NCBI RefSeq assembly: GCF_003355155.1
Contig: NZ_CP031320.1
Span: forward strand, 7,959,700 to 7,990,914
Source: Streptomyces armeniacus
GTDB lineage: Bacteria > Actinomycetota > Actinomycetes > Streptomycetales > Streptomycetaceae
Direction of reading: 5' to 3'
Length of the DNA: 31,215 bases
Shown here: positions 1 to 6,273 of the stretch, one piece after another
How the letters are laid out: each line of letters starts with the position of its first letter
How positions within the stretch are numbered: position 1 is the stretch's first letter
Position numbers and translations under genes: made by a program
Notes under the pieces: generated by a model
Seen by the model: only the letters and a program-made list of their open reading frames with translations
Database searches by the model: none
What the model was told of the DNA's origin: nothing

Positions 1-104
1 GCCCATGCCTGCGGCGTGGAACGGCGCCGCACCCACCCCTCCAGTGCCGCCCGCTCCTCCTCCGACAGAATCAACTCGGCCTTCGGCCGCCCAATACGCG
101 CCAC
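1..104 (-). CDS. IS630-type transposase, N-terminal fragment (cut by window edge)
   Basis: Reading the minus strand from a GTG at 104 gives 34 residues beginning VARIGRPKAELILSEEER and running off the window edge. The pattern GRPKAEL-hydrophobic-S/T-x-EER followed by an aromatic and Arg-rich stretch (WVRRRSTPQAWA) is the usual N-terminus of Streptomyces IS630-family transposases, just ahead of their helix-turn-helix. The catalytic DDE region would lie outside the window. No good ribosome-binding site is seen. The identification rests on a short stretch and on remembered family sequence. Confidence 0.6.
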   Translation of the reverse strand, partial: MARIGRPKAELILSEEERAALEGWVRRRSTPQAW

Positions 105-150
105 CAGGCAACCCTACACATCTGAACGGAATTCCCGACTCAGAAGACTA

Positions 151-169
151 GGGCGTGTATCGAAAGTGG
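151..169 (+). repeat. Left terminal inverted repeat of the IS5-like element
   Basis: GGGCGTGTATCGAAAGTGG, immediately after the TA at 149-150. It is the exact reverse complement of 1766-1784. Confidence 0.8.
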
Positions 170-244
170 CTGGTAGCGACCTGTGGGGCATGTTCGAGAA
201 TCCGGTGCAACTGCTCGCATCGCGGATCTGTGATGCTGTCCGTT

Positions 245-853
245 ATGGATTCCGAGCCGCGCACTGATCTCGCTCGTCACTATGACCCAGGAGGCTGGTT
301 GGCTCGATTCGCGGGTCGGATGCTTGTGGTCTGTCCGCGATGCGGGGGCCGCGCTCTCGTGATTCCCCAGCCTGGCCTTCCTGATCCCAGATACTTCAGC
401 GAGCTCCTTTTCCAACCGCGTCGACTGGCCTGTGGAGGATGCGGTGCAGTCGCCGACTGGAAGCCTGAGGCGCAGGGGGCTGGGCTGGTCGGCGCGGTGC
501 TGGGTGGTAGTGAGGATCCGTTCTTCCAGCGGCCTCTGTGGCTGCAGACCCGTTGCGCCGGGCACATCTTGTGGGCCTACAACGAGGAGCATGTCGACGA
601 GCTGTCCGCCTATGTCGGGGCGCGATTGCGAGAGCGTGGCGGAGTGCGGCCGACAATGTCGATGTTCGCTCGGCTGCCGGCCTGGATGAAGGCGTCGGAT
701 AATCGCGCGGAGGTGCTGGCCGGCCTTGAGACGCTGCGGGCGCTGGCCGAACGAATGGCACCTGCCAACCGCTCCGATGCCGCGCACGGGCGCGGTGACC
801 GTCCCCGAGCGCACAGGAGTATGTACTTCCGCGGCGGCCCTTATGAGTCTTGA
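245..853 (+). CDS. Zinc-ribbon protein carried inside the insertion element
   Basis: The protein has about 202 residues from the ATG at 245; ATG 233 and GTG 230 are in-frame alternatives, and none has a clear ribosome-binding site. Two cysteine knuckles, CPRCGG near residue 29 and CGGCG near residue 63, form a probable four-cysteine zinc ribbon. The rest is a soluble alpha/beta-looking protein with no signal peptide or membrane segment. Similar Streptomyces proteins are annotated as TFIIB-type zinc-ribbon proteins of unknown function. Here it sits between the IS ends, convergent with the transposase, so it is either a passenger gene or an accessory protein of the element. The function is unknown, and nothing in the sequence shows DNA binding beyond the zinc ribbon. 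Confidence 0.7.
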   Translation: MDSEPRTDLARHYDPGGWLARFAGRMLVVCPRCGGRALVIPQPGLPDPRYFSELLFQPRRLACGGCGAVADWKPEAQGAGLVGAVLGGSEDPFFQRPLWLQTRCAGHILWAYNEEHVDELSAYVGARLRERGGVRPTMSMFARLPAWMKASDNRAEVLAGLETLRALAERMAPANRSDAAHGRGDRPRAHRSMYFRGGPYES

Positions 854-862
854 AGGACCTGG

Positions 863-1738
863 TCACAGCCATTCGTTGATGGTTGCGATGAGGACGGTTG
901 CCTCGTAGCGGACCGCGAGCTTGTCATATCGCGTGGCGACCGCCCGGTGCCTCTTGAGGCGGTTGATCCCGCACTCGACCGCGTGGCGCTCGCGGTAGTC
1001 GACCGGGTCGAAGTAAGGCGGCCGACCGCCGTGGGAGCCGAGCTTCTGGCGGTTGCGCGCCTGGTCGACCTTGTCCGGGATGGTGCAGCGGATCCCACGG
1101 CGGCGCAAATAGGAACGGTTTCTGCGGGAGGCGTACGCCTTGTCAGCACGCACCCGATCGGGGCGGACGCGTGGCCTGCCCGGCCCGATGCGGGGCACAC
1201 GGACCTTCTCCAGCACGGGTTCAAACTGCGGTGAATCCCCGCGCTGCCCGGCCGTGACCACGATTGACATGGGCTTTTGACCTTGCTCGACAGCCAGGTG
1301 CAGTTTGGTCGTGAACCCGCCGCGCGAGCGTCCCAGCCCGTGGTCTCCAGGCTCGGTGAACACACCGCCCGGCGGCTCTTTCTGCAGGTCACCCTGCTTG
1401 CGAGCCCCGGCCGCATGCTGGTGGGCACGGCAGACCGTGGAGTCGACGCTCAGGTCCCAGACGATCGCGCCCTTCACGTCGGCCAGCGACTGGAGCCGGG
1501 TGAGGATCCGGTGCCAGGTGCCGTTCCGTTGCCACCGGCGGAACAGGTCATAGATCCGGTTCCACGGCCCGTACTCGACGGGGACGTCCCGCCACGGGAC
1601 ACCGGTCCGGACTCGGAACCGTATGCCGTCGATCAGCCGCCGCCGAGACCAGACGGGCGGCCGCCCCGCCTTCACCCCTCTCGGCAGCAACGGCTCCAGC
1701 ACCACCCACTGCTCGTCCGTGAGATCTCCCCGACCCAT
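863..1738 (-). CDS. IS5-family DDE transposase
   Basis: A 291-residue transposase starting [19 protein letters not shown], the usual N-terminal DUF4096-type helix region of IS5 transposases (LTDEQW, GRPP, [22 protein letters not shown]). The DDE catalytic residues are visible: D in [18 protein letters not shown] (about residues 95-100), D in the RADKAYAS block, and E in the terminal [16 protein letters not shown] block. It is one uninterrupted frame, whereas some relatives need a programmed frameshift. The ATG lies 28 bp inside the right terminal repeat, as expected. It looks intact and probably active. Confidence 0.93.
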   Translation of the reverse strand: MGRGDLTDEQWVVLEPLLPRGVKAGRPPVWSRRRLIDGIRFRVRTGVPWRDVPVEYGPWNRIYDLFRRWQRNGTWHRILTRLQSLADVKGAIVWDLSVDSTVCRAHQHAAGARKQGDLQKEPPGGVFTEPGDHGLGRSRGGFTTKLHLAVEQGQKPMSIVVTAGQRGDSPQFEPVLEKVRVPRIGPGRPRVRPDRVRADKAYASRRNRSYLRRRGIRCTIPDKVDQARNRQKLGSHGGRPPYFDPVDYRERHAVECGINRLKRHRAVATRYDKLAVRYEATVLIATINEWL

Positions 1739-1765
1739 GAGCCGTGATCATTCACAGCCCAAGAT

Positions 1766-1784
1766 CCACTTTCGATACACGCCC
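1766..1784 (-). repeat. Right terminal inverted repeat of the IS5-like element
   Basis: CCACTTTCGATACACGCCC, followed directly by TA (1785-1786). It is a perfect inverted copy of 151-169. Confidence 0.8.
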
Positions 1785-2183
1785 TACCTCGACGCCGGAG
1801 TCAGCCCGCGCAAGATCACCATCGGGCTGGCCTTCTACGGGAGGGGCTGGCAGCAGGTCGAAGCGGGCGGCGCCAACGGCGAGTGGCAGGCCGCCAACGG
1901 GGCCGCGCCCGGCCAGTTCCAGGAGGAGGCCGGCACCCGCGGCTACCACAACCTGGTCACCAGCGTGCCCAACCTCACCGTGCACCACGACGAGCAGTCC
2001 GTGGCCACGTACGGGTACACGGGCGCGGGCGGGCAGTGGTGGTCGTTCGACGACAGCTGGTCCATCGGGAAGAAGGCGGCGTACATCAAGTCGAAGAACC
2101 TGCTGGGCGGGATGATCTGGGAGATGTCCGGTGACACACCGAACGGCTCCCTGCTGGGCACCCTGCACAGCGGGCTGGACTGA
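1785..2183 (+). pseudogene. GH18 chitinase, C-terminal remnant
   Basis: From the TA at 1785 the frame reads YLDAGVSPRKITIGLAFYGRGW and then a typical Streptomyces family 18 chitinase C-terminus: GRGW, the chitinase insertion region rich in G/N, YGYTGAGGQWWSFDD, and the closing barrel strand LLGGMIWEMSGD, ending in LHSGLD. About 132 codons remain. The catalytic DxxDxDxE motif, the substrate-binding modules and the signal peptide, all upstream in an intact enzyme, are absent. The reading frame starts exactly at the insertion-element boundary, and the TA is the first two bases of the TAC (Tyr) codon. The 5' half is not on the other side of the element, so simple insertion does not explain it. 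Confidence 0.88.
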
Positions 2184-2201
2184 GCCCGCCGCCCGGTACC
2201 C

Positions 2202-2230
2202 CGGCCCCGGCCCTGGTCCGGCCGGGGCCG
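2202..2230 (+). terminator. GC-rich hairpin after the chitinase remnant
   Basis: An 11-bp perfect stem (CGGCCCCGGCC at 2202-2212 with GGCCGGGGCCG at 2220-2230) and a 7-nt loop, 18 bp after the stop codon. It has no U-tract, which is common for Streptomyces terminators. Confidence 0.65.
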
Positions 2231-2231
2231 T

Positions 2232-2404
2232 CAGCCCGTCCGGCGCTTGAGAACGGACCGGCGCGGCCGACAGCCGGATGCGGGCCGGCGCACTGAGCGG
2301 AGGCCGGCGGCTGGGAGGCCACTGAGCTGTCAGTGGGCCATGAGCCTGTGGCTGTCCGCACGTTGTGCGTAGCCGGGGGCCGTCCTCAAACGCCGGACGG
2401 GCTG
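2232..2404. repeat. Inverted pair of a Streptomyces-type intergenic repeat
   Basis: The 25-bp arm at 2232-2256 (core GTCCGGCGCTTGAGAAC) and the arm at 2380-2404 (core GTCCTCAAACGCCGGAC) are inverted copies differing at two positions. They flank about 120 bp between the convergent chitinase remnant and FkbM gene. The same core appears again as an inverted pair at 15741-15861, also between convergent genes. This points to a dispersed bidirectional-terminator-like repeat. The rest of the interval between the two genes shows nothing else. Confidence 0.7.
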
Positions 2405-2424
2405 GAGTGGCGCGGGCACGCGAT

Positions 2425-3186
2425 TTACGCGCCGGGGTGGACGCCGCGCGGGAGGAAGAGGACGGAGTTCACGTAGCGTCGGTGGGGGGCCAGGGAGCGG
2501 CGCAGCAGGCCGTCCTCGGCGACGTGCGCGGTGCGCTGCTGGTGGGCGGTGAGATTGAAGTCGGTGAGCGGCAGCCAGTCGTGTGCGGGCAGGACCCAGC
2601 CCGTGTACTCGTGCCCGGCGAGGAACGACAGCACCGGCTCCAGCGGCTGGATGCGCACCTCCAACTCGATGAACAGCGCGGGCCGTTCGCGCCGTATCGT
2701 GCCCTCCGCGCCGCGCAGTACGGCGAGTTCGCTGCCGTCCACGTCCACCTTCAGCAGGGAGACCTCGGACAGGGCCAGCTCGTCCAGCGGCAGGCAGGGC
2801 ACGTCCAGGGCCGCGTGGTGGACCTCGCGCCGTACGAGGGACGAGACGCCGCGGTCGCCGCGCCCGTCCGGGGGGAGCCACAGGGTCGCCGTACCGGCGT
2901 GGTCGGTGGCGGCGGCCTGCAGGATCTCCACGTTCGGCGGGGTGGTGGCGCGGAGCCGGCGGGCGAGGTGCGGTACGGGCTCGATCGTCACGACGCGTTC
3001 GGCGCGCTCGGCCAGGCGGCGGGTCCATGGGCCGTACCAGCCGCCGATGTCGACCGCCGTACCGCCCGTCGGGCAGAAGTCCGCGAGGCGGCGCAGCTCC
3101 GGCTCGAAGCGGGGGTACAGGAGGTCCGTCGCCGTGGCGAGTACCCGCGGCGGGATGTGGGGGGCTAGACGGGCGGCGAGAGTCAC
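2425..3186 (-). CDS. FkbM-family SAM-dependent methyltransferase
   Basis: 253 residues. A Rossmann SAM-binding motif, AVDIGGWYGPWT, lies near residues 44-55. The FkbM signature LLKVDVDGSELAVLRGAEGTIRRERPA and LFIELE follow around residues 143-175. FkbM-type enzymes usually O-methylate hydroxyl groups of natural products or surface glycans; the substrate here cannot be inferred. The ATG overlaps the stop of the Trm112-like gene upstream (ATGA at 3183-3186), so the two are probably translated together. The protein is full length, with no signal peptide. Its 3' end faces the convergent chitinase remnant across a repeat/terminator region. Confidence 0.87.
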   Translation of the reverse strand: MTLAARLAPHIPPRVLATATDLLYPRFEPELRRLADFCPTGGTAVDIGGWYGPWTRRLAERAERVVTIEPVPHLARRLRATTPPNVEILQAAATDHAGTATLWLPPDGRGDRGVSSLVRREVHHAALDVPCLPLDELALSEVSLLKVDVDGSELAVLRGAEGTIRRERPALFIELEVRIQPLEPVLSFLAGHEYTGWVLPAHDWLPLTDFNLTAHQQRTAHVAEDGLLRRSLAPHRRYVNSVLFLPRGVHPGA

Positions 3187-3410
3187 GAGGGGGGCTCCTC
3201 CGGTGCGTTGATGCGTTTGAGGAACTGCGCGTGCTCCTCGTCCGGGACCTGTTCACCCGAAGCGGGCAGGAGCTGCGGTATGCCGTCGACGATGGGGTAG
3301 CGGCGGCGCAGCCGCGGGTTGTACAGCACGTCCTCGGGCTGCAGCAGACTGAGCGGGCCCTTGTCGAGAGGGCAGGCGAGGATCTTCAGGAGGGGGTCAT
3401 CGGGCGACAT
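3183..3410 (-). CDS. Trm112-like small protein
   Basis: 75 residues starting MSPDDPLLKILACPLDKGPL, with the Trm112/UPF0434 hallmarks ILACP near the N-terminus and RRRYPIVDGIPQLLP in the middle. Only one cysteine of the zinc-binding set remains (CPLDKG instead of CPxCK), as in many bacterial members. In eukaryotes and archaea Trm112 binds and activates methyltransferases. Here the gene overlaps the start of a methyltransferase gene by four bases, which suggests, without proving, a partner role. A GAAAGG ribosome-binding site lies 8-13 bp upstream of the ATG. The longer open frame upstream (to 3755) is proline/arginine-rich noise. Confidence 0.82.
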   Translation of the reverse strand: MSPDDPLLKILACPLDKGPLSLLQPEDVLYNPRLRRRYPIVDGIPQLLPASGEQVPDEEHAQFLKRINAPEEPPS

Positions 3411-3568
3411 GCGGGTGGCCTTTCGTGAGGGACGGGGACGTACGGCCGCCCGGTCCGCCGCGGGGTGCGGAGCCGTTGTGGGGGGTGGCGGCGGGAGCGG
3501 GGCGCGGAGGCCCGGGCGCGCGCGGGGTGGGCCCGGGGCGCGGGGGGGCCCTGGTCCAGGGCCGGGGC

Positions 3569-3787
3569 GGGCAGCGACGCCAGCCAAGGACCGGGGGCCC
3601 CCCGGCACAGCGGGCAGCCCGCGGCGGCCCAGGACAGCGGGGGGTCCGGGCGGGCGGCGGGCCAGACCCGGCGCCGGCGGCGTACGGCCGCGCACGGCAG
3701 ATCCTCCAGCGCGGCGTACAGCCGCTCCGGGTGGAAGGGCCGGCGCCGCCGCCACACGACGGTCGCGACGCCCGCCTCGTCCCCCAT
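3569..3787 (-). pseudogene. CobW-type GTP-binding protein, C-terminal domain remnant
   Basis: The minus strand reads GVATVVWRRRRPFHPERLYA, then ALEDL, a V-R/W stretch, and W-A-AG-C...GPWLASLP. This is the pattern of the CobW C-terminal domain (RRPFHPERL, WLA-RPD, GxW). The nucleotide-binding N-terminal two-thirds is missing, and after WLASLP the frame decays into Pro/Arg/Ala-rich sequence without the family's final strand. The remnant begins exactly where the FAH gene starts on the other strand (3786). It is a broken piece, either a decayed gene or one side of an assembly join. CobW proteins are metal-handling GTPases, but no function survives here. Confidence 0.6.
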
Positions 3788-4970
3788 GCCCGCCGCCACC
3801 CTGCCCCTCTCCGCCGCCGCCACGCTGCCCGACGACGCGTACGCAGGTGCCCTCCTCGCCCGGATCTGGAACCCGGACGCGGGCGGCCCCTCGCCCGCCG
3901 CCGTACGCGAGGACGGCGTGTACGACGTCTCCGCGGACTTCGCCACCGCGGCCGACCTGTGCGAACAGCCCGACCCCGCCGCCGCGCTGGCCGCGGCGGA
4001 CGGCCGCCGGGTCGGCTCCCTGGAGGAGCTGCTCGCGGGCTCGGCGGCCCGCCCCGAGACGGCGGACGGGCTGCGGTTCCTGGCGCCCGTCGACCTGCAG
4101 CCGGTGAAGGCGGCGGGCGTGACCTTCGCCGTCTCCATGGTGGAGCGGCTGATCGAGGAGCGGGCGCGGGGCAACCCGGAAGCCGCCGCGGAGATCCGTA
4201 CGGAACTGGGCGGGGTGCTCGGCGGCGACCTGCGCGCCCTGGAGCCGGGCTCCGCGCAGGCGGCCGAGGTCAAGCGGCTGCTGGTGGAACGCGGTGAGTG
4301 GAGCCAGTACCTGGAGGTCGGCATCGGCCCGGACGCCGAGATCTTCACCAAGGCGCTGCCCCTGTCCTCCGTCGGCCCGTGCAGCCGCGCCGGGGTGCTG
4401 CGCGAGTCGCAGTGGAACAACCCCGAACCGGAGGTCGGCCTCGTCGTCTCCGCCGCCGGCACCGTCGTCGGCGCCACCCTCGCCAACGACATCAACCTCC
4501 GCGACTACGAGGGCCGTTCGGCGCTACTCCTGCCCAAGGCGAAGGACAACAACGCCTCGTGCGTGCTCGGCCCCTTCGTCCGCCTCTTCGACGCGGACTT
4601 CGGACTCGACGACGTACGGTCCTCCACCGTCCGCCTCGAGGTGTCCGGACCCGAGGGGTACGAGCTGTCCGGCGAGTCCGACCTGGGGGAGATCAGCCGC
4701 GACCCGGCCGATCTCGTACGCCAGTTGGGCGACGCGCACCAGTACCCGGACGGCGTGGTGCTGCTGCTGGGCACGATGTTCGCCCCGGTGAGCGACCGCG
4801 ACGTGCCCGGCGGCGGCTTCACGCACCGTACGGGCGACGTCGTACGGATCTCCGCGCCGCGGCTCGGCACGCTGGCCCACGAGATCGCGTACACCCAGGA
4901 CTGCGCACCCTGGACCTTCGGTGTGCGCGCGCTGCTGAGCGATCTCGTACGGCGCGGGCTGCCCGTCTGA
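3786..4970 (+). CDS. Fumarylacetoacetate hydrolase (FAH) family protein
   Basis: 394 residues from the ATG at 3786. The C-terminal FAH fold is clear: the metal-binding ExE in ESQWNNPEPEVGLVV, then NDINLRDYEG (equivalent to the family's NDV-S/T-RD motif), LLPKAKDNNASCVLGPF, and the late block VVLLLGTMFAP...GDVVRISAPRLGTLAHE. Members hydrolyse or dehydrate beta-diketo or 2-keto-3-deoxy acids with Mg2+ or Mn2+. At about 390 residues it resembles sugar-acid-type members more than classical FahA. The LacI and CoA-transferase neighbours suggest a catabolic locus, but the substrate is unknown. No ribosome-binding site is visible, and the start coincides with a broken CobW piece, so the true 5' context may lie elsewhere. 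Confidence 0.82.
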   Translation: MPAATLPLSAAATLPDDAYAGALLARIWNPDAGGPSPAAVREDGVYDVSADFATAADLCEQPDPAAALAAADGRRVGSLEELLAGSAARPETADGLRFLAPVDLQPVKAAGVTFAVSMVERLIEERARGNPEAAAEIRTELGGVLGGDLRALEPGSAQAAEVKRLLVERGEWSQYLEVGIGPDAEIFTKALPLSSVGPCSRAGVLRESQWNNPEPEVGLVVSAAGTVVGATLANDINLRDYEGRSALLLPKAKDNNASCVLGPFVRLFDADFGLDDVRSSTVRLEVSGPEGYELSGESDLGEISRDPADLVRQLGDAHQYPDGVVLLLGTMFAPVSDRDVPGGGFTHRTGDVVRISAPRLGTLAHEIAYTQDCAPWTFGVRALLSDLVRRGLPV

Positions 4971-4995
4971 GAGCCGTCTACCGTCGGGGGCCGGC

Positions 4996-6051
4996 TCAGG
5001 CGCTGCCCCGGCGGCGGATCTCGAAGCCCAGGTCGACTGTGTGCGACTCGGGCTCCGCGCCGCGCATCCGCTGCAGCAGCAGGGTCGCGGCGGCGCGCCC
5101 TATGGTGTCGGTCGGCAGCGCCACGGTGGTGAGGCCGGGGCCCAGCAGGCCGGATAGCTCGAAGTCGCCGAAGCCGGTGACGGCGATGTCCTCGGGCACG
5201 CGCAGCCCGCGGGACCGGGCCGCGAGCAGCGCGCCGTTGGCGTAGATGTCGGTGGAGAAGACGAGGACGTCGGTGTCGGGGTGCGCGCCCCGGGCGAGTT
5301 CGAGCAGCCGCCCGCCGGACTCCAGCGTGAGCGGGTGGTCCGAGGCGTCGACGACCCGCGGCTCGCTGCCCGGCCAGTGCTTCCGCACGGCCTTGAGGTA
5401 GCCGTCGAGGCGGCGGTGCGAGCGGTGGTCGCCCTCGATGAGGGAGCCGACGAAGCAGGGCGTGCGGTAGCCGGCGCCGTGCAGGAAGGACACCATCTCG
5501 TACATGGCGTCCACGTTGGAGAAGCCCACGAGGGTGTCGATCGGGGAGCCGGTCCAGTCCCAGGTCTCGACGACGGGGATGCCCGAGGAGCGCAGCATCT
5601 TCACGGCGCCCTCCCGGTGGATCACACCGGTCATGAAGAAGCCGTCGGGTCTGCGGCCGAGCAGGGAGCGGATGAGCTGCTCCTCGCGCTCGTCGTCGTA
5701 GTCGGTATAGCCGAGCAGCACCTGGTAGCCCTCCGAGGAGAGGACCGCGGACAGCCCGGTCAGGGTCTCGGAGAACACGGACGCGGACAGCGACGGGATG
5801 ACGGTGGCGACGATCCGGCTGCGGTTGGACGCCAGGTTCCGCGCCGCCAGGTTGGGTACGTAGCCGCACTCGCGCACCGCGGCCTCGACCCGCTCGCGGG
5901 TGTGCGGGGCCACCTCGTCCGGGATGCGCAGGACGCGCGAGACGGTCTGGGCGGAGACGCCCGCGTGCTCGGCGACGTCGCGGAGGGTGACGGACCGGGT
6001 GGAGGAGCGCCGCCGCCCCGTGCCGGCTGCTGACTCCGTGCCGCTGGACAT
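4996..6051 (-). CDS. LacI-family transcriptional regulator (GntR-like)
   Basis: 351 residues. The LacI helix-turn-helix and hinge are at about residues 21-75: VTLRDVAEHAGVSAQTVSRVL, then RIPDEVAPHTRERVEAAVRECGYVPN and ARNLASNRS. The periplasmic-binding-protein-like effector domain follows (IVATVIPSLSASVFSETLTGL...; C-terminal IAVTGFGDFELSGLLGPGLTTV). The YxxDYDxxREExLIRSLLGRRPDGF and VVETWD elements resemble the gluconate regulator GntR subgroup, so a sugar acid is a plausible effector. It is divergent from the CoA-transferase gene, with a matching palindromic operator between them, and converges on the FAH gene with a 25-bp gap. The likely role is repression of the divergent gene and of itself. 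Confidence 0.9.
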   Translation of the reverse strand: MSSGTESAAGTGRRRSSTRSVTLRDVAEHAGVSAQTVSRVLRIPDEVAPHTRERVEAAVRECGYVPNLAARNLASNRSRIVATVIPSLSASVFSETLTGLSAVLSSEGYQVLLGYTDYDDEREEQLIRSLLGRRPDGFFMTGVIHREGAVKMLRSSGIPVVETWDWTGSPIDTLVGFSNVDAMYEMVSFLHGAGYRTPCFVGSLIEGDHRSHRRLDGYLKAVRKHWPGSEPRVVDASDHPLTLESGGRLLELARGAHPDTDVLVFSTDIYANGALLAARSRGLRVPEDIAVTGFGDFELSGLLGPGLTTVALPTDTIGRAAATLLLQRMRGAEPESHTVDLGFEIRRRGSA

Positions 6052-6181
6052 CCCGTGTCTTCTCCCCGCCTGGTCCGCTGTTCGGGGTCAACTCTACGCA
6101 CAGCCGCGGCGGCCGTCGGCGCTGCCCGGCAACCGTGCGTGATGTTTCCGTGCCGTCTCGTGGTGGTGAGGGACAAGGTCT

Positions 6182-6209
6182 ATGTTAGCGCTACCGATAC
6201 CGCTAACAT
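6182..6209. promoter_or_regulatory. Palindromic operator, probable LacI-family binding site
   Basis: ATGTTAGCG (6182-6190) and CGCTAACAT (6201-6209) are perfect 9-bp inverted arms 10 bp apart. Each arm is also half of a LacI/GntR-type site (TTAGCGCTA on the left; TTAGCGGTA on the right, read on the minus strand), so two overlapping operators may exist. The site lies 130 bp upstream of the LacI start and 64 bp upstream of the CoA-transferase start. Confidence 0.7.
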
Positions 6210-6273
6210 CCTCGTGGTGCCAGCGAAGCACTCGCTGCCGCCGTGTACGTACGAGAGCAGAAGGTGTGGTGCC

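Larger units (their letters stand above)
151..1784. mobile_element. IS5-like insertion element with passenger gene
   Basis: The element is bounded by perfect 19-bp inverted ends (151-169 and 1766-1784). It is flanked on both sides by the dinucleotide TA (149-150 and 1785-1786), which fits a 2-bp target duplication. It holds a transposase on the minus strand and a zinc-ribbon gene on the plus strand; the two converge, with stops 9 bp apart. At 1,634 bp it is longer than ordinary IS5-family members, and the extra length is the passenger gene. No second copy of the 19-bp end is seen near 840-865, so the passenger lies inside the bounded unit. An alternative is two unrelated nested insertions that share ends. 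Confidence 0.72.

Noticed and set aside
1277..1747. Plus-strand frame opposite the transposase
   Set aside because: It is a mirror of the high-GC transposase codons; no motif or start signal is present.
3465..3785. N-terminal extension of the FAH gene from an upstream ATG
   Set aside because: The extension is Arg/Gly/Ala-rich and overlaps the recognisable CobW remnant on the other strand; family proteins start near MPAATLPLSAAA.
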